From Sphaerobacteraceae bacterium (GTDB lineage: Bacteria; Chloroflexota; Chloroflexia; Thermomicrobiales; UBA6265), in NCBI GenBank assembly GCA_016781925.1, contig JADDPH010000076.1, positions 1-49,920 of the forward strand: a stretch of DNA of 49,920 nucleotides. Direction: 5' to 3'. Below are positions 9,256-18,550 of this stretch, one piece after another. The translations under genes and the position numbers were made by a program. A model generated the notes under the pieces. The model did not search any database. It was not told where the DNA came from and worked only from the letters and a program-made list of their open reading frames with translations. Position 1 is the stretch's first letter. Each line of letters opens with the position of its first letter.

Positions 9256-10788
9256 ATGGAGATGGCAACGCAGGAGAAGGATTCTCGGGAGCGGTTCGCG
9301 CCTCTTAAGATGAGCCCGGACGAATTCCGCGCTCTCGGCCACCGCCTGGTCGACAAGATCGCTGAGTTCCTCGCCGGTTTGCCGGAGCGGCCAGTCCTTC
9401 CGGGGGAGTCTCCTGTCACCGTCCGTGCCGCCCCCGGCGGAGACGGCCTGCCGGGGAGCGGCAGCGACCCGGGTTTGCTGCTCGAAGAGGCGGCGTCACT
9501 GCTGATTGACCACTCGACCTTCAATGGTCACCCCCGGTTCGCAGGCTACATCACCTCCTCCGCCGCGCCGATCGGGGCCTTTGGTGACCTGCTCGCGGCG
9601 GCGATTAACCCGAACGTCGGCGCGTGGACGCTCAGTCCGATGGCGACCGAGATTGAGCTCCAGACGGTGCGCTGGATCGCCGAGCTGATGGGGTACCCAA
9701 CTTCGTGCGGTGGGCTCCTCGTCAGCGGCGGCAACATGGCCAACTTCGTCGGGTTCCTAGCCGCCCGTCGAGCGAAGGCAGGTTGGGACGTACGGGCGGC
9801 CGGGATGGCCGGAAACCCTGGCGGGCCGCTCCGAGCCTACGCCTCCGCCGAGACCCACACCTGGCTGCAAAAGGTGGCCGACCTCTTCGGCGTGGGGACG
9901 GATTCGCTCCGCTGGATCCCAACCGACGCCCACCTGCGCATGGACACTGCGGCGCTTCGGGATGCCATCCGCGCCGACGCGGAGGCTGGTGACCGGCCAT
10001 TCCTGGTGATCGGGACGGCCGGCTCCGTCAGCACCGGCGCCATCGACCCCCTCCCGGAGCTGGCCGCTATCTGCCGGGAGCACGATCTCTGGTTCCACGT
10101 CGATGGCGCCTATGGCGGGTTCGCCGCAGTGTTACCGGATGCCCCACCGGACCTTTTGGGGTTGCGCGAGGCCGACTCGGTGGCCGTTGACCCCCACAAG
10201 TGGCTCTACGCGCCGCTGGAAGCCGGCTGTACACTTGTGCGCGACCCGCGGGCGCTGCTCGACGCCTTCAGCTACCACCCGCCGTACTACCACCTCGACA
10301 CCTCTGACGATGCGCCGGTCAATTTCTACGAGTACGGGCCGCAAAACTCCCGCGGATTCCGTGCCCTAAAGGTTTGGCTGGCCCTCCGGCAGGCCGGGCG
10401 CGAGGGGTACGCCAGCATGATCGCGGAGGACATCGCGCTCGCCCGGTCGCTGCACCGGCATGTTGCCGCCTGTCCGGGCCTCGAGCCCCGCACCCAGGAT
10501 TTGAGCATCACCACGTTCCGCTACGTCCCGCCCGATCTGGAGCCTGGCGACCCGGTCGTCGACGAGTACTTGAACCGGCTCAACACGGAACTGCTGACGC
10601 GGTTGCAGGAGAGAGGCGAGGCCTACGTCTCCAATGCGGTGATCGATGGCGCATTCCTGCTGCGGGCCTGCGTGGTCAACTTCCGGACCACCGAGGCGGA
10701 TATGGCGGCTCTGCCAGGGATCATCGTCCGGATCGGCGAGGAGGTCGACGCCGAGCTGCGGCCCCGAGAACGTGTGAAAGAGAGCTGA
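9256..10788 (+). CDS. Pyridoxal-dependent decarboxylase (aromatic-L-amino-acid/glutamate decarboxylase family)
   Basis: NPNVGAWTLSPMATEIELQTVRWIAELMGYP; SGGNMANFVGFLAAR; FHVDGAYGGFAAV; SVAVDPHKWLYAPLEAGC (PLP lysine). Confidence 0.93.
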   Translation: MEMATQEKDSRERFAPLKMSPDEFRALGHRLVDKIAEFLAGLPERPVLPGESPVTVRAAPGGDGLPGSGSDPGLLLEEAASLLIDHSTFNGHPRFAGYITSSAAPIGAFGDLLAAAINPNVGAWTLSPMATEIELQTVRWIAELMGYPTSCGGLLVSGGNMANFVGFLAARRAKAGWDVRAAGMAGNPGGPLRAYASAETHTWLQKVADLFGVGTDSLRWIPTDAHLRMDTAALRDAIRADAEAGDRPFLVIGTAGSVSTGAIDPLPELAAICREHDLWFHVDGAYGGFAAVLPDAPPDLLGLREADSVAVDPHKWLYAPLEAGCTLVRDPRALLDAFSYHPPYYHLDTSDDAPVNFYEYGPQNSRGFRALKVWLALRQAGREGYASMIAEDIALARSLHRHVAACPGLEPRTQDLSITTFRYVPPDLEPGDPVVDEYLNRLNTELLTRLQERGEAYVSNAVIDGAFLLRACVVNFRTTEADMAALPGIIVRIGEEVDAELRPRERVKES

Positions 10789-10905
10789 CTTGCCCGGTCT
10801 GCCCGTATAGAGTCTCGGCTCCCACGATTGATGCCGTCCGCGGAACGTTACGGAGACGGCTTCTTCGCTTCTTCAATGAGAATGAGAAAGGCACGATACG
10901 CGACG

Positions 10906-12999
10906 ATGGCAATCACCCAGACCATCCCTGCCCCGTTCGTCGAGAATCTCTGGGATCCCACCCGGGTGGACGGTCTCTCGCCGCTGGAGGCCCTTACCTA
11001 CCGCTCCAACCTGCTCGGAGCTGATCGCTCGGTCGCCAACTTCGGCGGCGGCAACACCTCCACCAAGAGCTTGGAGCGGGACCACACCGGCCGCGAGATC
11101 GAGACCCTCTGGGTCAAGGGCTCCGGCTCCGACCTTGCCACGATTGCCGCCCGCGGCTTTACGGGGCTGCGCCAGGCCGAGATCCTGCCCCTGATGGAGC
11201 GGCATGCCATGCCGGACGAGGAGATGGTCGCCTACCTCTCCCGCTGCCAGCTGGAACCGGGCATGCCCCGCTCCTCCATCGAGACGCTGCTGCACGCCTT
11301 CGTGCCTTTTCCTTATGTCGACCACACCCACCCCGACGCGATCAATATGATCTGCTGCGCCGAGAACGGCGAGGCGCTCGCCCGATCCTGCTTCGGCGAC
11401 GACGCGGTCTGGATCCCCTACATCCGGCCCGGCTTCACCCTCTCGAAGCAGGTCGGCGAGGCGGTGCGGCACAACCCGAATGCCAAGCTGATCCTCCTCG
11501 CCAAGCACGGCCTGGTCACTTGGGGAGAGACCCCAGAGGGCTGCTACCGGAGCACTGTCGAGGCGATCAACCGGGCCGCCGCCTTTGTCGTCGACCGAGC
11601 CGGGGATGCGCCAGCTTTCGGTGGGGAGACGGTCGCGCCGCTCGCGGGCGAGACGCGAGACGATCTGCTGGCGGCAGTCCTGCCGGCGCTGCGCGGGGCC
11701 GTTTCGGAGGAGACCGCCAAGATCCTGACCGTGGACAGTTCCGACACAGTGATGCGATTCGTCTGCGGGGCGACATCCAGGGTGTTGTCGCAGGTAGGCG
11801 CCGCCTGCCCGGACCACCTGGTCCACACCAAGATGCGTCCGCTTTGGGTCGACTTCGACCCGGCGCAGGAGGACGCTGCCGCCCTACGCGCGAGGCTCGT
11901 GGAGGGGGTTGCCCGCTACCGGGAGGAGTACGCCGCCTACTTCGAACGCAACAAGGGCGATGATGCGACGGATCCGAGCATGGGCGACCCCAACCCCCGC
12001 GTCGTCCTGATCCAGGGCGTGGGGCTGGTCGGGATCGGCCACAACCGGCAGGCGGCGACGCTTTCCCGCGACCTCTACCACCGCTCGCTCGCGGTGATGG
12101 CCGGTGCCGCGGCCCTGGACGAGTACGTCTCCCTGACGGAGGCGGAGTCCTACGCCATTGAGTACTGGCCGCTGGAGCTGTACAAGCTCTCGCTCGCGCC
12201 ACCTCCAAAAGAACTGGCGGGGCGAGTCGCCTTCGTCACCGGAGGGGCCGGTGGGATCGGGCGGGCGGTTGCCAGGTCGCTCGCTGGGCAGGGCGCCTGC
12301 GTCGTCGTCGCGGATTTGGATGCCCCGGGGGCGGAAGCGACCGTGAGTGAGCTTCCCGCTTCAGGGCTTGCCGTTCGTACCGATGTCACCGACGAAGCGG
12401 CGGTGGCGGCGGCGTACCGCGCGGCGATCCTGGCTTACGGTGGCGTGGATGTCGTGGTCTCCAACGCCGGCCTCGCCTCCAGCGCCCCGATCGAAGAGAC
12501 CAGCGCCGAGCTGTGGGACCGCAACCACGCGGTGCTCGCCCGCGGCTATTTCCTGGTCGCGCGGGAAGCGTTCCGCATCCTCAAGGCGCAGGGGATCGGC
12601 GGCAGCCTGATCTTCGTCGTCTCCAAGAACGCCGTAGTCGCCGGCAAGAACGCCGCAGCCTACTCCGCCGCGAAGGCGGCCGAGCTGCACCTTGCGCGCT
12701 GCCTGGCGGAGGAAGGGGGCGCCCATGGCATCCGGGTCAACAGCGTGAACCCGGACGCGGTGCTCCAGGGCAGCAAGATTTGGGACTCGTCCTGGCGACG
12801 GGAACGGGCAGCCGCCTACGGCATCGCCCCAGAGGAGTTGGACGAGCACTACCGCCAGCGCACCGTCCTGAAGGTCAACATCTACCCGGAGGACATCGCT
12901 GAGGCGGTGCTCTTCTTCGCCTCCCCCACCCGCTCCGCCAAGTCCACCGGCAACATGCTCAACGTCGACGGCGGCGTCACGGCGGCGTACGCGCGATAA
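10906..12999 (+). CDS. Bifunctional rhamnulose-1-phosphate aldolase / short-chain alcohol dehydrogenase
   Basis: N-terminal class II aldolase domain (NFGGGNTSTKS, LWVKGSGSDLA, DHTHPDAIN, LAKHGLVTWGE) fused to an SDR domain (GGAGGIGRAVARSLA, YSAAKAA, GNMLNVDGG). ATG at 10906. Confidence 0.93.
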   Translation: MAITQTIPAPFVENLWDPTRVDGLSPLEALTYRSNLLGADRSVANFGGGNTSTKSLERDHTGREIETLWVKGSGSDLATIAARGFTGLRQAEILPLMERHAMPDEEMVAYLSRCQLEPGMPRSSIETLLHAFVPFPYVDHTHPDAINMICCAENGEALARSCFGDDAVWIPYIRPGFTLSKQVGEAVRHNPNAKLILLAKHGLVTWGETPEGCYRSTVEAINRAAAFVVDRAGDAPAFGGETVAPLAGETRDDLLAAVLPALRGAVSEETAKILTVDSSDTVMRFVCGATSRVLSQVGAACPDHLVHTKMRPLWVDFDPAQEDAAALRARLVEGVARYREEYAAYFERNKGDDATDPSMGDPNPRVVLIQGVGLVGIGHNRQAATLSRDLYHRSLAVMAGAAALDEYVSLTEAESYAIEYWPLELYKLSLAPPPKELAGRVAFVTGGAGGIGRAVARSLAGQGACVVVADLDAPGAEATVSELPASGLAVRTDVTDEAAVAAAYRAAILAYGGVDVVVSNAGLASSAPIEETSAELWDRNHAVLARGYFLVAREAFRILKAQGIGGSLIFVVSKNAVVAGKNAAAYSAAKAAELHLARCLAEEGGAHGIRVNSVNPDAVLQGSKIWDSSWRRERAAAYGIAPEELDEHYRQRTVLKVNIYPEDIAEAVLFFASPTRSAKSTGNMLNVDGGVTAAYAR

Positions 13000-13053
13000 G
13001 GTTGGAGGTTGCTTCGTGAGACATGCCCCGAGACGACAAAAACGCGCGCCGAC

Positions 13054-14040
13054 TTATCGACGGAAAACGTGTTCGAGATGCCAGGCTAAGGCGTCAGGAG
13101 CAGGCTGAAATTTCGCCTCAGTGGGATGGTGGATGCCTCGACCAGACAGCACACGAAGGGGCTGTGTTCCTTCAACGTCACCAATCACAGTCGAAACTCT
13201 GACACGCAGATCGATCGTGATTGCTGCAAGTCCTTGATCAAACGTCCAGTGATGTAGACCGCAAAGAGCGACACCATTACGCGGATCGTCATTGTGACTT
13301 ACGCTCCAAGGAACGATGTGGGCTGCTGCAACCGCAGCCCGTCCCTCCGGAGTTTTCAGACGCACGCCGCACATCGCGCACGTAGCGTTGTAGGCGGTGA
13401 CCACAGTCCTGCGAAACGCCGTGGATCGGGCCTCGACTCGGTACTCGAGACCGGTCGCTATCGCCTCCTGTAGAGCAAATGGTTGTCGTACCAAGCCCCG
13501 CAGCCGCGTTTCATACGCTACCGACTGCACCGCAATCTGGGCCACGTCAAGCAATGTCGGCCAGAGATCAGGCGCGAAGTACGTCTCAATCAACACCTGA
13601 CGGAGAGCATTGCGAGTATCTCTCTGCACAAGCAAGTGAAAGAGGTTGGGGTCGAGCCGGGCGCCGAGGACCGAGGCGCGCAGCGGCCCTAATGAGCGAA
13701 TCTGATCGACTGCCGCCACAACCTGTTCCATGCCAGGCCGAGGCACCAGCGACCAGAAGCCATCGCTCTTCAGGTGAAAGTACGGCAACGCAAGGTCGCT
13801 CGTTCGCCGGCCTGGAAGGACGGAAACCCAATAGCGCTCGAATTCTTCCAGCAACCGATCATCGAGCGGAACAAAGGCATCCCGAAGGTGCTCTTGAGCC
13901 ACGAGATCCATGATGGTCAGCAGCAGCAGTGGTTTATGAGGAGCACGATGACGGGTTTCAGCCGGCCAGCGCGAGGCGCTCTTGTCGCTCCGAAGCCTCG
14001 CAAACGCGTCGCGAAAACGGCCAAGCTCTCTATCAGCCAT
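13054..14040 (-). CDS. HNH endonuclease with N-terminal domain resembling the phosphorothioate-DNA (sulfur)-binding domain of ScoMcrA/SprMcrA-type type IV restriction enzymes
   Basis: C-terminal HNH: CAMCGVRLKTPEGRAAVAAAHIVPWSVSHNDDPRNGVALCGLHHWTFDQGLAAI. N-terminal RAPHKPLLLLTIMDLV ... SDLALPYFHLKSDGFWSLVPRPG. Confidence 0.8.
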   Translation of the reverse strand: MADRELGRFRDAFARLRSDKSASRWPAETRHRAPHKPLLLLTIMDLVAQEHLRDAFVPLDDRLLEEFERYWVSVLPGRRTSDLALPYFHLKSDGFWSLVPRPGMEQVVAAVDQIRSLGPLRASVLGARLDPNLFHLLVQRDTRNALRQVLIETYFAPDLWPTLLDVAQIAVQSVAYETRLRGLVRQPFALQEAIATGLEYRVEARSTAFRRTVVTAYNATCAMCGVRLKTPEGRAAVAAAHIVPWSVSHNDDPRNGVALCGLHHWTFDQGLAAITIDLRVRVSTVIGDVEGTQPLRVLSGRGIHHPTEAKFQPAPDALAWHLEHVFRR

Positions 14041-14236
14041 CTGTCAATCATCGCGCGAGGGGAGTGATAAACTCAAGCGCTTGATGGCACCGGTCTCTGC
14101 GAGCCGTGTAGTCACAGGTCGATTGCACCTGTTCATCTTGCCGACTTCGCCTCCCACCCCTCTCCGCGCGTTTGGCTCGGCTTGTCGTCTTGTAATCTTG
14201 GCCAACGCGCTGGCCTTGCTTCATGTAGAGGCAAGG

Positions 14237-15109
14237 GAAGGGAGTGCCGATGGCCGAAGACAAGTCGACATCGGCGCCGACTTTGCCGGACCCAGGAGGG
14301 CGATCGACCAGCGACGCAAGATCATTGCGATCGGGGCGTCCCGAATCTCCCCTGGCGCGTATCGGATCACGGTGGACGGTTTCAACGACCGCCTGACGCG
14401 AGGCGATGGTCAACCGGGATGGACCGGCGAGGAGTTAGTTCACGCCCTCCGCGATGGCTACCCCGCCCGCGTCGTTGCCTTCGACTTCCCGTTCTCCATC
14501 CCGCAGCGATTGCTCGACGACCCCACGTTCGCCGCGGCCGTGGGACACGACGGGCCTTTCGGCACGTGGGCGAACTTCAACCGGTTTGTGGCGGCGGCGC
14601 TGCCGCTCACGTGCCCGATTGATCTGAGCCCATTCGCAGGGTGGTGGAACAAGGCCTAGTGGCTCAAGCGATCCACGGACGTGCCGGCTCAGGCGCAGCC
14701 ACCACTCAAGGATCGATTCCAGGTTCTTTTCAACATGACCCTGCTCAGCAATGCGCTGTTAGCGAGCCTCGGCGATGATGGTGCGTACCGGGTCGTTCCG
14801 TTTCAGGCTCCTGGACCATCCAGGGAGGTGATTGAGGTCTATCCGGGCGTGACGATGCGTCGCCTGGGCCGGACCGACTACAAGCGCCAACCGGCACGAG
14901 TTATTGACGCAACCTTGAGTCACTGTGCAACTCAGGGCATCTCTCTTGATGTCGATCCCGCCATCCGATCATTCTGTGAGGAGTACAACACCGCAGGGCG
15001 CGGACGGTTGGACCCCGATCGGTCCGATGCATTAATCGCCCTCGCTGTTGCGATCCTCTATCGGGAAGGGCGTTGCGAGATGGTTGGCAGAACAGAGGAC
15101 GAAGAGTAG
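14237..15109 (+). pseudogene. DUF429-like protein (RNase H-fold family) interrupted by an in-frame TAG at 14657-14659
   Basis: Same frame on both sides of TAG: ...RRKIIAIGASRISPGAYRITVDG...VVAFDFPFSIPQRLLDD...PFAGWWNKA* WLKRSTDVPAQAQPPLKDRFQVLFNMTLLSNALLASL...VIEVYPGVTMRRLGRTDYKRQ...RSDALIALAVAILYREG. Start not determinable. Confidence 0.65.
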
Positions 15110-15369
15110 CTGCGTGGTGAGGGCACCATCTGGGCACCCGTCGCGAGAGGAAGTGGTGGTGGCTCTCAGCCTCCGTGGTAAGGCGAGTCCATTACGCGAC
15201 GAGACCAGGGAGCAGGACCGGTTCAAGCAGACGCACATGTTCTACACCGGGACTAAGGTGTCCGTACGGAACGTTTCACATTGGCAGCAGCCTATCTGCC
15301 GTGATAGCGCCTCGGCCCTCGTCCGCAGCATGAGCAGAGAAGGGCGGGACAAATCTCGGTATCCTGGGT

Positions 15370-15669
15370 CGGATTCTGCTGCTGGCCAGTGAGGGAGGCT
15401 GCCTGCTCCGCAAGCTGGTCGCGGTGGCTCAGGCACGCGGGATTGCCCTGGCTGGGGTCGACATGACCCTGCAAGGGATGCGTTCAGCGTATCCGCCGCG
15501 TTGCGCCGAGGTGATCGTCGAGCTGAAGACGGAGGCGGACGCGGGTACGGAAGAGTTGGACCGCCCGCTGACTGTCGCGGAGCGGGGATACATTGTCTTC
15601 AACACCCTTCGAGGCAGTACAACCCTGACGGTACCGTGTCGGAGCGGGGTAGCAGTGCCGGTCACCTAG
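15370..15669 (+). pseudogene. OsmC-like peroxiredoxin relic (N-terminus missing)
   Basis: RILLLASEGGCLLRKLVAVAQARGIALAGVDMTLQGMRSAYPPRCAEVIVELKTEADAGTEELDRPLTVAERGYIVFNTLRGSTTLTV resembles the OsmC C-terminal half. The first Cys motif (GGC) is kept; the second Cys position reads Y (AERGYIVF). Confidence 0.55.
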
Positions 15670-15739
15670 CACGAGGCGCGGTCGAAGGACCTCTGCCTTC
15701 TGATCCGCCAGGGACGATCACAGGCACTAGACAAACGGA

Positions 15740-15791
15740 GAGGCCGGGCGGCATCCAACAGGACTGCTCCTGCTGAATGCCGCCCGGCCTC
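15740..15791. terminator. Strong hairpin between convergent units; likely bidirectional terminator
   Basis: GAGGCCGGGCGGCAT (15740-15754) is perfectly complementary to ATGCCGCCCGGCCTC (15777-15791), with a secondary CAGGA/TCCTG pairing in the loop. Confidence 0.65.
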
Positions 15792-15869
15792 ATCTCAGCG
15801 TACCGCGGAGGGTTAGCTCTGCGGCGTAGACGCCGTCGCCGAGGTGACGGCCCCGGAGGAAGCTACGGA

Positions 15870-16577
15870 TCAGCCCGGGGTGGGCGTCGTAGCGGGAGCG
15901 AGCACCGCGGTGGGCGACGCAACGGGAGCGGCCGCAGCGGGCGCACCGGGTGTCGGGGTCGCCGTCGGCGCGAAGGTCGCACCTGGGGTCGGGCTCCCTT
16001 GAGCAGCCGGGGTGGCCTGCTGGCCGCCGGAGAGTGACTGCACCTCGGGGATCATCCAGATGGTCCCATTGGTGTTATCGCCGTCGCTGTCGAACTCCGC
16101 GATCCCGGCGAAGCCGGAGTTGTTGAGCGGCCGGATGCCGACGGTGAGGGTGCCATCAATGACCGGGCCACCGATCTCACCACAGGCGAGGATGTTGGCG
16201 AAGTTCTGCGAGCTCTCGTGGATGAGCACCACGGCCGGCTGGCCCGCGCCGAGGAAGTCGTCAAGGTTGAACGCCATCTGCGCGGTGGATGTCAGGAGCG
16301 CCGGACCGGTGATCTGCCCCCTGATGTCCTGCGGGCCAAAGGGCTGGCCGCCTTCATTGGTCGGCGGTCCCACATTGCCGAAGTCGTAGGCTGGCTCGGC
16401 GAGCGGCTGGGTGCAGGTTCCCTGGTGGATGGCCGCCGGGTGCGGCGTCACCGGAATAACCATCGGCGCTGGGGTGGCCTGGTCCTGAGCCAAGCCGCGC
16501 ATGCCGCCGCTTAAGAGGAACGCAAACGCCAACGCGAGCGTACCCCCCATAACGACTAGCCGTCGTAAAGATCCCAT
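15870..16577 (-). CDS. Secreted protein with Pro/Thr/Ala-rich C-terminal tail
   Basis: MGSLRRLVVMGGTLALAFAFLLSGGMRGLAQDQATPAP signal peptide; globular middle; C-terminal tail QATPAAQGSPTPGATFAPTATPTPGAPAAAAPVASPTAVLAPATTPTPG. ATG at 16575-16577 with GGAGG upstream. Confidence 0.75.
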   Translation of the reverse strand: MGSLRRLVVMGGTLALAFAFLLSGGMRGLAQDQATPAPMVIPVTPHPAAIHQGTCTQPLAEPAYDFGNVGPPTNEGGQPFGPQDIRGQITGPALLTSTAQMAFNLDDFLGAGQPAVVLIHESSQNFANILACGEIGGPVIDGTLTVGIRPLNNSGFAGIAEFDSDGDNTNGTIWMIPEVQSLSGGQQATPAAQGSPTPGATFAPTATPTPGAPAAAAPVASPTAVLAPATTPTPG

Positions 16578-17259
16578 CGTCCCTCCTCCGTAAATACGGA
16601 AAAACCCGACGACACCAACGCGTCGGCACCGGTCCGTCCTTGCACATTCCGTGCCGACCACCTTTGACGTGGTTTGCCAGGAGACGGCCGAACGTCGGTG
16701 GAGGAGGATAGCCAGCGGATTCTTTTGCCATGTCGGAATCAGGTCGGACGTCCATCCCTCCGCGACCAGACGAAGGCCGTGTCCCATGCTGCCTACGTAG
16801 CCTCGGTGCCCTGGCGCCATCCGTCGTGGACCGACCGATGCGAGAGGTGGCACTGGGCAACCCACGTTACGGGCGAGCTTGGCCCGGGAGGACACGACAA
16901 CGCCACAGATCGGGTGGGCGCTGCCGAGCGGGTTCGGGCCTGAGAGGGCATGCCGGACGGCAACAAGCAGGAGCGCTACTGACGGCACGGTCGTCCATCT
17001 TCGCACCATCGGGAAATCCCGAGCGGCGGGACCGGAGTCACGCTAGCTGACGTGGCCACACTCGTGTTGGTAGGTTCCGGTGCCGAAAGGCGTGAGTCGC
17101 TGATGTCGGGGCTTGGGCCAGCAAGGACAGCCAAAGGAGGATCCGTGTGAGCAGAGACGGAATGTTCGGCGTGGCAATGGCGATCGCGATGGGGGCGGCA
17201 TTCTGGGTTGCCCACCGGCTGCTCGGTGACCGAGGCAGGATCGGCTAACACTACAGTTG

Positions 17260-18420
17260 GAGATTGGCTGGTCGAGAGGCACGGCGCTGGTCGTGGCTGA
17301 GCTTCGCCTACGGTTGGCGGACGCGCCACCAGTGCGACCAGGCGAGCACGCACCCGGCTGGCGACTACCGGCCAGGTCAGCCCACACACCAGGCGCTTGA
17401 CCTTGGCCATGCTCAACCGGACCCGAGCCTGCGCCGCGCCCCAAAGGCGGGCAGGCTGCCGCGAGGCGGGGAGGCATTCGCCTGGGGGTGCCATGGCTCG
17501 CCCCTGCGTGCTCCCTCATCGCCATGAGGAAGGCGTGGGCCACCAAGCAGCGCGTGAGGTGCCGGTACCCGCCATCCCACCGCCGCACCTCGTCGGGGTC
17601 CAGCCCCACTTCCCCTTGGCCTCCTCTAAACAGGCTTCGCTCGTCCACCGCGTCCCCGCCGCGCACTAACTCGGTCAACGAGGTCGTCGCCGGGCCGAAA
17701 CAGACGAAGGAGGCCGTCTCGGTCGGGTCTGCCACGCTCCGGCGCGCCAGCAGCCAGTCACCCCGCTCAGGCTTGGCTAGGGGGCAAACAAGCCGCCGCG
17801 CCCCGTCCCCGGCCCACAGCCGCCGCAAGGCGGTGGCGGGCATGGCGACGACGAACTCGGCCGCCGTCCCACCGGCTCGTTGCACTTGACCGCTAGGACG
17901 TGGCGCACGTCGCGCTCCTCCAGCCAGCCTGGCAGCCGTCGACCCCGTCGACCGTCCAATCCATCGGCAGATAGAGCGCCCGGTCGAGGCAGGCGCGCCC
18001 CTTGGGGCTGACGTAGGCGAGGAAGACCCCGACCTGGCCGTGCTCGATCCTGCCCGTCGTCCCTGAGTCCTGGCGCTGCACGCTGACCGACCTGGTCCCC
18101 TTCTTCAGCAAGCCCGCCTCATAGATGACGACGACGGCTCCCCGGTCGCCCAGGTGCTCGACTACGTAGGCGTGCAGATCGTCGCGCACCTCGTCGGCGT
18201 CCCAGCGCGCCCGCCCGAGCAGGTGCTGCACCCCTCGGGCGTTACCTCTCCGATGCGCTCGGCCAACCGTCAGCCGTTCTTGGGCTTGGCGGAGCTCAGG
18301 AGGCGCTGGCGCCGGGTTAGAGCGCGGCGCCTCGGCTCAGTGCCGGTGACGTGGCGGCCGATCCGAACGGCCAGGGCACCAAGCGCCGCCGGCCAAGCGT
18401 GGACAGCGCCGGTTTCAGGG
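17260..18420 (-). pseudogene. Degraded IS701-family-like transposase
   Basis: Homology is spread over several minus-strand frames: RIGRHVTGTEPRRRAL..LLSSAKPKNG*RLAERIGE (stop in place of W); MQHLLGRARWDADEVRDDLHAYVVEHLGDRGAVVVIYEAGLLKKGTRSVSVQRQDSGTTGRIEHGQVGVFLAYVSPKGRACLDRALYLP; EERDVRHVLAVKCNEPVG; LLARRSVADPTETASFVCFGPATTSLTELVR...GEVGLDPDEVRRWDGGYRHLT; LSMAKVKRLVCGL. Confidence 0.8.
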
Positions 18421-18550
18421 TCAGGCGCCGGGGCGGGCGGTGCCGGGATCGACCGCACGACGGCGAGCGGGGATGGCAACATCCGAAGCCACCTCTGGCA
18501 GGCCAGCACGACCAGGCTCGCGCCCGGTGTACCGATCTACAACGGTAGTA

